Assembly (NCBI RefSeq): GCF_910596095.1
Contig: NC_056555.1
Location: forward strand, 12,950,001 to 13,014,000
Source of the DNA: Thunnus maccoyii
Taxonomy: Eukaryota; Chordata; Actinopteri; Scombriformes; Scombridae
Length of the DNA: 64,000 nucleotides
Direction: 5' to 3'
Part shown: positions 36,103 through 48,100 of the stretch, piece after piece
How the letters are laid out: the number at the start of each line of letters is the position of its first letter
Numbering within the stretch: position 1 is the first letter of the stretch
Program-made: the position numbers and the translations under genes
The notes under the pieces: model-generated
Databases searched by the model: none
Seen by the model: only the letters and a program-made list of their open reading frames with translations
What the model was told of the DNA's origin: nothing

Positions 36103-39100
36103 ATGGAAATAAAACGCGGAACTGAAACTGGCAGCGGTGGAGGTGCGTGTACCCTAATGACAAATCACATACGAGTCATTTATTGATCCCTGATCTGCCT
36201 GATCTGTGTGTTTTTGACCTGGTAACCGAAATGAACTGATAATAATAATAATAATAATCCTGCAGTATTTCTATCTTGATCCATAATATTAGCATCTAAA
36301 GTGCAGGCTGTTTTCCATCAGTCCACCTGCTTTTAATCCAGTATTGATCAGACCATCAATATTAGCCTATTTAGTTATTTTTCCCTGTAGTAACTGTCAT
36401 ATGCAATAGGCTGCTGGGTTGCACTGCCTACAACATGATGTGAGTTTGTTGTGAGTTTGATGGATGTTGCTGTCAGTGCACCTGAGAGCAGCACTGTCAT
36501 GTCATTATTTCATCTCGCCCTTTGCCACCACGAGTCAAGTTCACTTCTGCATAGTGTGCTCTGGCCAGCATATGAAGTGTCAGGTGGATGTTGTTGACTC
36601 AAGTTGCTCAGATTGCTTGTTGGAAGTGCTGCTGTGTTATATTTACTGCAGCCTGTTTGCACTTTTTTTTTTAAAGTTGGCTTTGGGTCCTTTTTCTTTG
36701 TCTAAACATCAAAATTGTGGTTAGTGGATATAAAAACCAGCCTGTGTTTTCTCAGACTTAACTTGCACACACATCATGAGGAAATGTAAAGATTTAATAT
36801 TCAGAGGTAATTGTTGTACTAAAACAGTAAACAAGACCAATGACATGCAAAACTGCCACAGCAGAAACCTAAAATTAAGTTTTAATGCTATATTATTCAA
36901 TCAGCACCCTTTATTGTATATGTTTTAATTGTTAACATTGAAATATTTTCCTTTCCCTTTGACAGATAGGAATATGACAGTATACAGTAGGGCTGCAGCT
37001 AATGGTAGTTTTCATTATAGATTAATCTGTTGATATTTTATCAACTTAAACATATTTGCTGTCATGTGTGACAAAGAAAAGCATTAAATCTTCACTTTTG
37101 AGAAGCTGAAACCAGCAAATTTTCTGCATTTTGCTTAAATAATGACTAAAGTGATTATTCAGTTATCAAAATAGTTGCCAGGTAATCATCTGTCGATCGA
37201 CTAATTGATTAATAGAGTAATCATTGCAGCTCTAGTGTACAATATGTCATTTTATATCAGGATATTGATATATATTGCGGATATTGTTTAGTACCATTTT
37301 GTAGAAAATTAATTGAGAAGATGGTTGACAAAACAATCGCACTAAAAGGTCCATTAAGTAGCTGTTCTGGAGCTTTCAATTATATCCATCAAAACATTCC
37401 TGTTCTTCCTCAGCAGATGAGGGTTTATGTAGAAACTTTATGTTTGAGAAACTTACACAAAATAAGCAGACGAGCATGTTTATTTTTTGTTCATTTAATT
37501 AAGCAAATGCCTGACAAAGGTACCTTGTCACAGTGACGCAAACATCATGTAAAAATCTAATATTGCTATTAAGAAGTCCTGCTCATTGATTTGCAAAATC
37601 AATGACCCACAAAGGTCTAATACAATCGGAAATATTAAAGGGATAGCTACGATAAACAGCTGGCGATAGACCAATTTATATTGTCTCACAATATGAACCT
37701 AAAACTGTTGAACAACAAATGCACAGGTGTCGTTATTTAAAGGTTAGAAAACAGTCTGTCTCGGGTTATTTACTCCTGCTCTTGTCTTCTATCAGGTTAA
37801 GTGTATTTATGGGAATTTGAGACTCTCACTGTTGTCTGTTGATGTCTGTAAATTGTCTCTGACTTATATACTGAATTGAAAATAGTTTTAAGTGTCAGTT
37901 ACATTCAATATTAATACATTTTTTGGTGTTTATGTCTCTCCTCCACTTCAGGTAATGATCTTCCAGTCCATTATCTACGCCTCCTGGCCACACCCCTGCA
38001 GCTTTTTTCAGCTGCAATGTGGCAAGTTGTGCAGCAGGGACTTGTGGATCACTACGGGATGCTGGAGGAGTTTGTTACCATGGTGACGGAGCTGGTCCCA
38101 GAGCTGATGAGCTACAGTCAGAGGGCTCAGCTCATCCTGGGACTAAGGGCCAGGGTCAGTAATAACATCTAATACTATAGTAATATTCAGTGCTCCATCA
38201 TACTGAGTTAGAACTTGTACTTATTTTAGCAGTTTGTCTCTTGTTAACAAAACCTGTAGTAGTTTTAACAGGTAAATTTAAAATTAATAAACTATTATAA
38301 GTAGCTCATGAGTAGATGATCAGTGTTGCAGCTACCAAAAGTTTAAATAGTCCCAACACTGTTTTTGATTTATAATTCAGTTATTCTCTCTCACTGACAT
38401 TTGAGACCACTAGTCAAGATACCTCTATTTTTGTAATACTATTTTTTTCATTACAGATGATAATATCGGCTAAACAATTTAAGTGAAAAGTTGAATCTTT
38501 GAAAAATGTACACGAATATCTTAGTATTAAGTATGTCCCCCTTTTGCTTCAATGGCAGCATGCACTCGAGCTGGCATGGACTCCATAGGTTTGTGTAAAA
38601 CCTGATGATTGCTGTTATCCCAGCATGATCTGACAATGATCCAAAGAGCTTCTTGTGACGCCACAAAACGCTTGGCTTTCTCAGTTTTCAACAAGTACCC
38701 CAATAAATGTTCAATGGAGTTGAGGTCAGGTGACTGTGGAGGAAAGTCCATGACAGTCAGAACTCCTTGGTCTTCTCTGGTCTTCAAGTAGTTTTTGCAG
38801 AGCTTTGAAGTGTGTTTGGGGTCATTACCTTGCTGCAGAATGAATCCTTCTCCACAAAGATGCAAACCACAGGGTACAACATGTCTCTGAAGAATGGAGT
38901 GGTACTTCAGTCAGTTCAGTGCAGGTGTCCAACTCTCAAGTAGGCAAAACATCCCCAGATTTGAATATTCTTACCACCAAGTTTCACTGTCGGTTTGACA
39001 CCATGTGGTATCATTCTCTTTCCTGTTCATCTTCTTACATACACCCTTCTGTTACTGCTATCTTAAACTTGGATTCAGTAAATCAGCAAATAAGACTTTT

Positions 39101-42100
39101 TCCAGTCATCCACTGTGAAATGTATTTCTTAGCCTACTGAAATGGTTTCTGCCTACAGATAACCGATACCCCCTGCCAGTGTGGATAAGGCACCAACAGA
39201 CAGCTGTCCTCTATCTCTGACATAGGTATTGAAATTAGTTCCCAAAATCTACACGCACCATCCAAGCCTTGCTTAGGGAACCAAATTCAGCCTGGCTTCT
39301 ATAATCACCGGCTGTCATTAAACCACTACCAACGGGCTTATTTAGTCAGGAATCCTAACAGCAGGGGTCACAACAAAGTGTATTGGTGCAAATAGGTGTT
39401 GGAGGTTTGAAAGTACTCCAAGATGGCCTTCTAACAGGTCATCTCTGGAGGAGGCCCACTCTGTCGGTCGAGGGCTCTCGCCCGGTTTTATTGGGCAGCT
39501 TCAGAGCCCTTTCAGAGTTTAGCCAATTAAGTCCATACTAATAAATCTTTCACTCAATTCTGTACTGAAATCATACCTCATTTACAGCAGTAAATTATCC
39601 TCAGTCACTAAATCTGAACCATTAATTAATTTAATAAACAGTATTAATTTTACCTTTGCAAAATTCAATATAATTTATAATCTAAACAATTTCAAAACTA
39701 ATGTCAGCCTATCCCATAGAAGACGTCTTTGCTCACCTTAAAGGAACACCAGAGGACCTCAGAGATGAGCACAAGTCAGGGACTTTGGTTGGAGTGTATA
39801 AAAATACAAACCAGTTTTATTTGGTTTTACAAAAAAAGCAATCTAAGAATGCAAAAAGTAAAATACAAAAAACTTAAGCAAAAAATTAAAAAGCTAAAAG
39901 ACTAAAGAGAGTCTCAAAGAGATCCCTCAAAACGCCCTGAGGAAAAAAGGGGTCCCGCAAAAAGAAAAAAAGGAACCGGACCCCGAGCCTCTCTTGACTT
40001 TTCATTTTATAACTCTACACCTTCCTCTCACTTGTATTACCACATATCATCTATCTCCAGGACATCTATCAGTTTCATGCTGATGTTACATGACTTTACA
40101 CAGAATATTAACCTTTTCTTTATCTGTCACTTACATCAGACTACATGGAATTTTTCAACTTCTTCTATTTTACATTTGACATTAAAATCAAGGGATGTCT
40201 GCAAGGTGCAGAAATCCACAGCTTCTCCTTTGCCTCAGATTATCTGAAGGTTTCCTAAGTTTTTGATGTTTGTGGTCGTTTTAGTCATCCTTGATGTTTC
40301 AGATCTAGTTCAGTACACGTTGCACAAGTTGTTTAAATCCCCGCAAATGGTTCAAGACATTAAACTATGTTTAATATGTCACCAATTAAAATTAAATAAG
40401 ATGGTCAGAAGTAGGCTTGAGTAGAGTCTCGGCCATATATAGTGCAACTTTCAACACTACCTCAAGCGTTTGGTCTTGTTTCCCCTCCTGAGAAGTGGTT
40501 TAGAAACTGCTACACTTCCTCTGGGACCACTACAAGACAGCCTTCTTTTGACAGTACTTTTGCTGATTGGAGTCTTGCGTTCTTTATTTAGCAAATTTTG
40601 TATCTGTGATGAAGTTGCTTTTCTATCTCTCAGGGAACTTGATGTATTGATCTTCTGATGGTGTGGTCACTTTTGGTCTCCCTGATCGTGCTTTAGATAC
40701 AACTGATCCAGTTTCTGCAAAGCGTTTTAGAGTTCCATGCACTGCCCCCTCAAAAAACCTTTAGTTTAGCCATAATTTGACACTGAGAAAGCCCCTCTTT
40801 GCTTAGAATAACAGTCTGACATCTGACACTTTCACTTAGTTGTGATGCCATGTTTTCCACTATCACAATGCTACTTAGTAAGCAATGATCTTCTGGAAAC
40901 TTGAGGCACAGCCATATTTATAACAAGTGAACACTGGCTGCAAGTTGAGTTTATTGAACGAGCCTCTGATGAGTAGATCAAATCCACCTGAGTGTTATCT
41001 GAACACATGCTTCAATGGAAGGGAATGAAATGGAACTTTCTGATTATTTCCACATTTACATGAAAATATTAGAGATTTTCAGTGTGATCTCAGCCTTTTA
41101 GACCCCACTGTATATCTGTATTTATTTCATAGTAGCAGCAGGTAATACATAAAAATCATAGTCTAACATAGTTTAGCAATGTTCAATTTACAATTCAAGT
41201 CACATAGAAAAGAATCCCTCGATAGCCGTAGTCCAGTGTCACACCAGCTGGTTCATAAGTCAGGGCTGTTTAAGTGTATAGTGTGTCTTTTGTGTTTGTG
41301 TACAACCAGCTGGTTCTGGAGATGTGTCGAGGCGAGCACCCAATGGACATGCAAACCATTCAGCCACATCTGGACAGAATTAAAGCTCCTGTTAGCACAG
41401 CCAAAGATCACCATGTAAGTAAACTGTGACTGGATAAGTTTGCTTTGAGTCTCATGACTGTCAGGGTTGTTGAAACTGTTAAAAACTTGTGTTTAATGTT
41501 ATGAATGAACTGTTTTTTTCTTGAATTTGTATTCTTTTCCAATGAAAGAAACTATAGAAAAAGTAGTTTACTGTAGGTGTGGCTCGTGTGAGCAACTGTT
41601 GTTTGTTTCATTGCCTTGTTTCAAGAATTTCTTTGTTCATATTCACATGTTTGTGTGTGTATATCAGGTCACCATTAACCAGGTGGAGGAATCTGAGGTG
41701 AACTTTGTGGAGTTGGTGCATTCATTACTAGAGGATCCTTCTGACAGAAAATATTTTTTCCAGGTGAGACGACGCTCACTCCTCTAAATGATCATTTACA
41801 CATTAAACTAACAAAAGATTCAAGATATTATCATGGAAACTCCCCAGTAATGTACCATCAGGCATATTGTATATCTCGCAAGGTTTAAGTAAGACAGGCA
41901 CTTTTAGGCTTTGGTATTGATATAACACAATACTGGTCTGAAAGAGTCATCTCATCTGCAGAGATACACGTTCAAATGAAGTATAAAACACAAAATTGGA
42001 CTGAATATCGTAGAGTTTCCTCAGATCTTCTGGGAAAGGTCAATATTTATGCCTGTAGAGATGTTGCAACTTCTGTTGCTTGGGAACATGTTTGAGGACG

Positions 42101-45100
42101 GCTGCCCAGAAAGGGCCTTTGTTTCAGTCTTAAAGTTTAACATCACTCCAGGTAATGCCGGTTTTTGTGATCTGATTTTTGGTTTAGAGTTGTGTGTGGA
42201 TAGAGAGAGTGGACCAGAGAGGGACTGATCTTAACAAATGCAAAACATTTTAGAGTTTTGAGTAGTTTTCTTAGTAAGAAAATCATTCTAACATTCACAA
42301 CAGATGGTGGTGAATCAAACTGGTAACTGCAGGTGTGACAGTAACAAAAATTATCAAGAACCTGATCTGCAGCATTACAGAAGTTCCATTTTTGGAAGCA
42401 TTTGCGCCAAACATAATACTCAACATGAGAGAAACACTGGTACCTGCTGCAAGCTGCAAGCTGCAAGTGCAGTGAGGATACTGTACATCAGGAAAATGAA
42501 ACGACCCCTCAACAAACATACGCTGCAACAATGAGCTCACTGGGACAGGGCAGTTTTCCAATAACACATCTTAAATTATACTTTATTTAAGATGTATCTC
42601 TTTCTTAATCTGTCTATTCCTGTTTTTTATTTTTCTGTCTTTTTCTACTTGCAGGACATCTTTCCTGTGTACTTTGGCTCAAAGTACGATGCAGCCCTTG
42701 AGATGCTTGTGTGGGAGTTTATTTCAAGGCTGGAGGAGCTGCTGCCAGTTCCAGACTTCACACAGGTGCCATATTTCTTATTGAATTCAGTCCTGGCACA
42801 CCGTTATCAACCAATCCTTACAATAATAATAATAATAATAATAATAATGTATGTGAGGGAAGGAGGGTTTGTTGTTCTAGAGAGGAGGATGCTTACCTGT
42901 TACAAGGACAACATTCACATAATGGCAATGTTTTGGCTACTGTTATATCCTTGTTATGTTCTCTGCCCACTACAGTGTTGATGTGGAATGAACAGCTAGC
43001 TGGGGAGGTTATTAAGCTGCGAGGAAGGTCTGCACTCCCTTGTTGTAAGCCAAATGCAACAATCACTATGTATCAACGGGAAATAGGCTCTGGCATTATT
43101 CCAAACTGAGCAACCTTTTCAGGTGGCACATGGGCTCAGTGCAGGGACTCATCTGTCTGCACCACTGACCTAGAGACAGGGTTAACTGGGCGCAGGTGCA
43201 ACTCAGTGTCCCAATGGATAGCCTCCTCCTCTCCCTCTTTGCTCAACCAAGCTGTTGCACAAGAACAAAAACAATACAGAGAAATGGTTTCAATATCCTT
43301 AAGCAGCTACTGTTTTGTAGGTTGACACATTACCCCTCACCATATCAACTTATTTAAACTCAGTTTGGGACATTTGGCAATTTAAATAAAAGTAAATGCA
43401 CAATAAATTACTTCAGGATTAACAAATCTAGCAATGTGTTCTCTCTTCTCAGTTGGCAGCTTTACTTGGAGACACTCCGTCATTACTAGACAACTGTTTA
43501 CAATCCTTTTTCCCGCCAGAGGACATGAAGACAATACTTGAACACCACAGAAACCTTGGTCATTTTGGAGAAAAAGGTACTGTAGGTTTCAGTTTTTTCT
43601 CAGTTGATTGTTAAGTTTACTCATTGTAAAGCATTACTATTAAAACATTTCTAAGAGAGAGTGAACATGCATGGACAAGCATGAGTTTAGACATGTTTGA
43701 CAGTTGCATGATTTATGTTTGCACCAATCTGGGGCTTAATGAACCATTTTTCCTCTCAAATTTAGATCCTAGATTATTACCGATGGATGACTGCATCCTC
43801 TCCTCCCTGTCCCTTCCTCCTGTGACCAAACCTGTCATGAACACTACCTCCTGCTCACCTGCTCTCAAAGACTCAACCCCTCCAGAGTGCAAAGGACATC
43901 CCGGTGCGCCCAACAACACGAGCAGCCTGGAGAGGGCGATCAGGGGGGGCTCTGAGACAATCAGACAGAGACTGAGGGAAACGGGGGACTCGGGCAGCTG
44001 GCAGCTACAGGTTAGAGGCGGAAACTGTAGCATTTCTCAGGAGAGGAAAGTGCAAAACTCAATTAACACACGTCCATGCGATGAAACTATAGACCTCACT
44101 ACATCTAATGAGACAGCGGGCACGGACTCAGCAGCCAATGAGAACAGCCAAAGCTTCAGAGGAGAGCGGGTTCCCAGGAAGAGGAAGCTTAGCGGAGGTG
44201 TAGACATTCCCACAAAGCAGCCTATGGAGGCATCAGCTTTCTTGTAAGATTACCATAAATGTCTATTTGTTACATACAGTGGGAGTTCCCATTGGTTCAA
44301 GTGGGTAGGCATTTGTTGCAGTTGATGTGTGTTACTCCATATGCGTCTTGTCATTTAATCATCTGAAAATACTAATTTATCTCCTGTGTTAAGTGCACAT
44401 TCATTCCATCTCTTTACATTCCTCATATATCATATTGTTTCTGAATTACAGCATGTTCGTTTCCAACCACAATACAAGTACTACAAACGCTTCCAAGCTA
44501 ATTGTTGGAGATTACAAAGTGATGAGATATCACTACGATTGAATTGGAAAATGGTGTGTAAGCCAACATGACATGTTTATCTGTGACATATTTTTCACCT
44601 TTGCAGGGATTCTTCTGTGGATGATGAGAATTCAGATGAGTCTCCTCTAATCTCAATATGGGGAGAATATACAGGTTTGTACAACTTCTAAGTGGATCAA
44701 TGGATATTCGCCTCTGTCTAACCTCAGGCCTTTGACTAACTCTTCACATTTCATTTTAGACTCTCAGGAAGGTTCTTTCCCAGTTGTAACTGACTCAAAA
44801 GTTCCCTGGTCGGACGAGGAGACGCTCAATCTGCTCGACATTTGGGGGAAGGACTCGGTACAGCGGGCTTTGAAGGGCTGCTTGAAGAACCGTCATATAT
44901 TCACTCAGATCGCACAGAAGATGGCAGAGAGGGGCTACATGAGAACAGTTCAACAGTGCCAGACCAGGATCAAACGACTGAAGAAATGCTTCCGAAAGAA
45001 CAACAGGTGGGTATTAAATGACAAGGTTTTTGTAGCTTTTTTCCTGTCTTCCTGCTTGTCTTTCTGTCCAGTAACTTCATTTTGTCAGATAATTCATTTT

Positions 45101-48100
45101 AGCCTTCATGACTGTGGGGGAAAAAAAGCAATTCAAGCAAAAAAAAATGTTGCATTTTCCCTGATCTAACACCAGAGGGAACTCCAGGTTGGAGTATAAA
45201 TATTACGAGCAGCTGGAGCGAGTACTTGGCTCCTCAGCTTCCTCGGCTGTTCCTGAGGTCACCTACGATGTTGAAGAAGTCATTGATGAAGATGAGTCCC
45301 AGGACGACGATGAGGATTTGCAGTTCCTGGGCCACACGAGTCGACAGGAAATCGGTATGATGTCACCATTCTGTGAGTTAATCAAACCACGGCGTCATCA
45401 GTGGTGTTAGATGTTTTATAACTTGAGCCTTAACTTTAAATTCTCTTTTTTTTGAGTTTATATTATTTGATTAAAAATTCAGACGCAGAGCAGACATTAT
45501 AGATTGTTTAGGTGATGTTAAAAGTTTTCTACAAGGCTGTATCCAAACTACTTTACATGTCAATAATCATATATCAGATGAACTTAATATGAATAGATAA
45601 AAGGAACAATACATTTACAAAATAATGAAACAAAATGCATCACCACAAACTACATCCTGTACTCTAAAACTACATTAATTCAACTCAACTTTCAAACAAA
45701 CTCAACAAAAACTGAACATTAGTGGGTAAAAAATGCTGTAATTAATTAACATTTTTTTTATGTTTGTTTAAGGAACTAGAAGCGTTCCCTGGACAGACTT
45801 TGAGACGTTGGCCCTCATCAACACATGGGGTGAAGACAAGATTCAACAGGAGCTGAGAGGAATGCACAGAACCGGGCAAGTTTTTTCCATCATATCCAAC
45901 CAGATGGCTGCCCAAGGATTCTCCCGAACACCCGAGCAGTGCCAAACGAGGCTGAAGAGGCTGAAATCAAGTTTCAGGCAGTGCTACGAAAACAAGTATG
46001 TGTGCTTAGAGCAGAAAATAATAAAAGGAAAAGTTCAGGATTTTTGCTGATATATCCTCTCATCCCCAAACATCAGCATGAAGGGACTGGAGCAAGTTCA
46101 GTGCAAGTTTTACGATGAACTGGCAAGAATTTTAGTGAAGGACCTCCCTTCAGTGCCGCAGTTGGATGAAACACCAGGAGAGGCTGAAGACGACGACAAC
46201 GACTTTCCTGCCTACTCCCATCAGGATATCGGTAAACTCAAATGTTCTCTACCAACTGTAGGGGTTTTGGGAAGAGAGTTCAGATTAACCAACTGTGGCA
46301 TTTTTACTTTCCCTACACTGCATCATCTTGCCCTCTAATGTCTATACACTGACCAATCACAGTGTGTCCCTGAAATCTAGCAAAAAGCAGCACAATCTAA
46401 CGAGCATAAAAAGTTTTCCAACTTCGACTCAAGTTATAGTCGAAGCCTTTAATGAGAAACTGCTGCTTTTAAATAGTGATTCATTGGGTTTAAGATGCTG
46501 GTTTTAACATATTTTATTTTTTGACATGGACCTACACTTTGAGATTTTTAACCTCACCTAACCTATAGACACAAAAATGTGCATCTATATTTTGTCCTCT
46601 TGTTGTCTGTCTTCTATTACTTAGCACTAGACACAATTTTCCACATTGTAAATCTCTAAATTCCTAACTAACTAAAGTGGGATTAGACACTGCTACACCA
46701 GTCAATCCAAAAAGACGAGTAGCGCTGTTCAGTGTATTTCTGCCAAATTTCTCATCAACATAATTTAAACTGCTGAAGTGAATCATGTGCTCCAGTATCT
46801 TCTTTGGATGCAGTTTTTGAGAAGTGGCCCATTGAACTGTTTGTAATAATTTAAAACCACTTTCAAGATGATCAGTGTAAATGCTAGATTGTATCTCTTG
46901 GCTCATCTAATTACTGCATTTGAACCAAATTTATTGTCATAAAAATAATAATACATACAAGTGATTAATTATAACTGTACTGTGATGTATTGTTTGATAG
47001 AAATATACATGTCAACTTTGTCACAAAACCTGTTTGGCTCGGCATCATGGCATATACAAAAAAAAATACAATAAAAGCAGTGTGGCCAACACAAAACAAG
47101 ACAGTGAAATGTAAAATTAGTAAAATGTGTAGATGGTCGGAGTCAACTCAGTTGTCAAATGAAGTGTGAAACCATCCATTCAGATTTTTTCTCTCCTTTA
47201 TCTTTATTTCTTCAGAGTCCGCTGTGGGCATTCAGGAGGACAGGAAGAAAGTCCCCTGGTCCGACAAAGAGACCATCATCCTTTTGGAGATTTGGGGAGA
47301 CCCACAGGTAGAGCAGACTGATATCAATCAATCAGACTGAACTGCCATTTCATTTGACTTCATTATTGCACTTCACAATTTGAATCACCAAAGAATAAAT
47401 TAAAGATTCAGCGGTCTGGAACCTCATCACGCTTTTTTTTCCAGACGTTCAAAAGCAAGGTGAAACTAATATGAATTTCACCCACATTTAGGTCCAGCAG
47501 AACCTGAGACGTTACCCACACAACGGTCACCTTTTCACAGAAATATCAGAGAAACTCTGCGCCAATGGCTACCCTCGCAGTGCAGAGCAGTGCCACACCA
47601 GAATCAAACGGCTGAAATCCAGCTATCGCCAGTGTCAGGAAAGCATGAGGTAAACACTGCACGTGAATATTCATCTTGTATGCTGTACTGTTGACAGCGT
47701 GTTTGTGTGTCTGTTTAAGTCCTTTTTAATACCTGACTTTACCGTCTGTAGCTCATCTGGGACTGTCGATTTTAAATTCTACGATTTGCTGGAACAAATC
47801 CTGGACAAGCAGCCATCGACATCTTCCACCGTGGTAACAGACTCCATTGAAATATCCGAAGACTCCAATGGTGAATCAGTGTCTGAAACAGGTAAAATAT
47901 CCCCTCATCTCTTCAGTGCAGTTTACAGCACAGCAGCAATACTCAAGATTTCTTCCAATTTAAACGTTTGTAATGTTTTCTTTCAAGTAGTATAAATACA
48001 AACAAACAACAAAAAGACATTATTTTGCTCCAGCTTATAAAATTTGAGGATTTGCTGTCTACTTCTTTGTTATATCATTGTAAATTAAATATCTTTTGTG

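Larger units (their letters stand above)
37952..43576 (+). other. TIN2 N-terminal (TRFH-like) domain: five-exon module
   Basis: Exons of 203, 105, 96, 111 and 124 nt, with the phase series 1-0-0-0-0-1. Genes A and B have 203 (inner start), 105, 96, 111 and 118 nt in the same phases. The sequence matches human TIN2 in its first helices: the W-Q-V-V following the first helix, a Y or F about nine residues later, a P before the M-S-Y/L-V-R-Y segment, and L-x-L-G-L-(R/K)-A-(R/K) closing the first exon. In TIN2 this domain binds TPP1 and TRF2. I saw no FxLxP-type TRF1-binding motif after it, so it is not clearly the TIN2 orthologue. Confidence 0.8.

Noticed and set aside
37952-38154. Calling the plus-strand gene the true TIN2 (tinf2) orthologue
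   Set aside because: The N-terminal module fits, but no FxLxP-type TRF1-binding motif was seen and the rest is a trihelix array, so orthology cannot be supported from sequence alone.
43681-43765. Starting the exon at 43766 from the upstream in-frame ATG at 43681
   Set aside because: A good acceptor at 43765 joins the preceding exon in the right phase, and the residues before it are not like the module.
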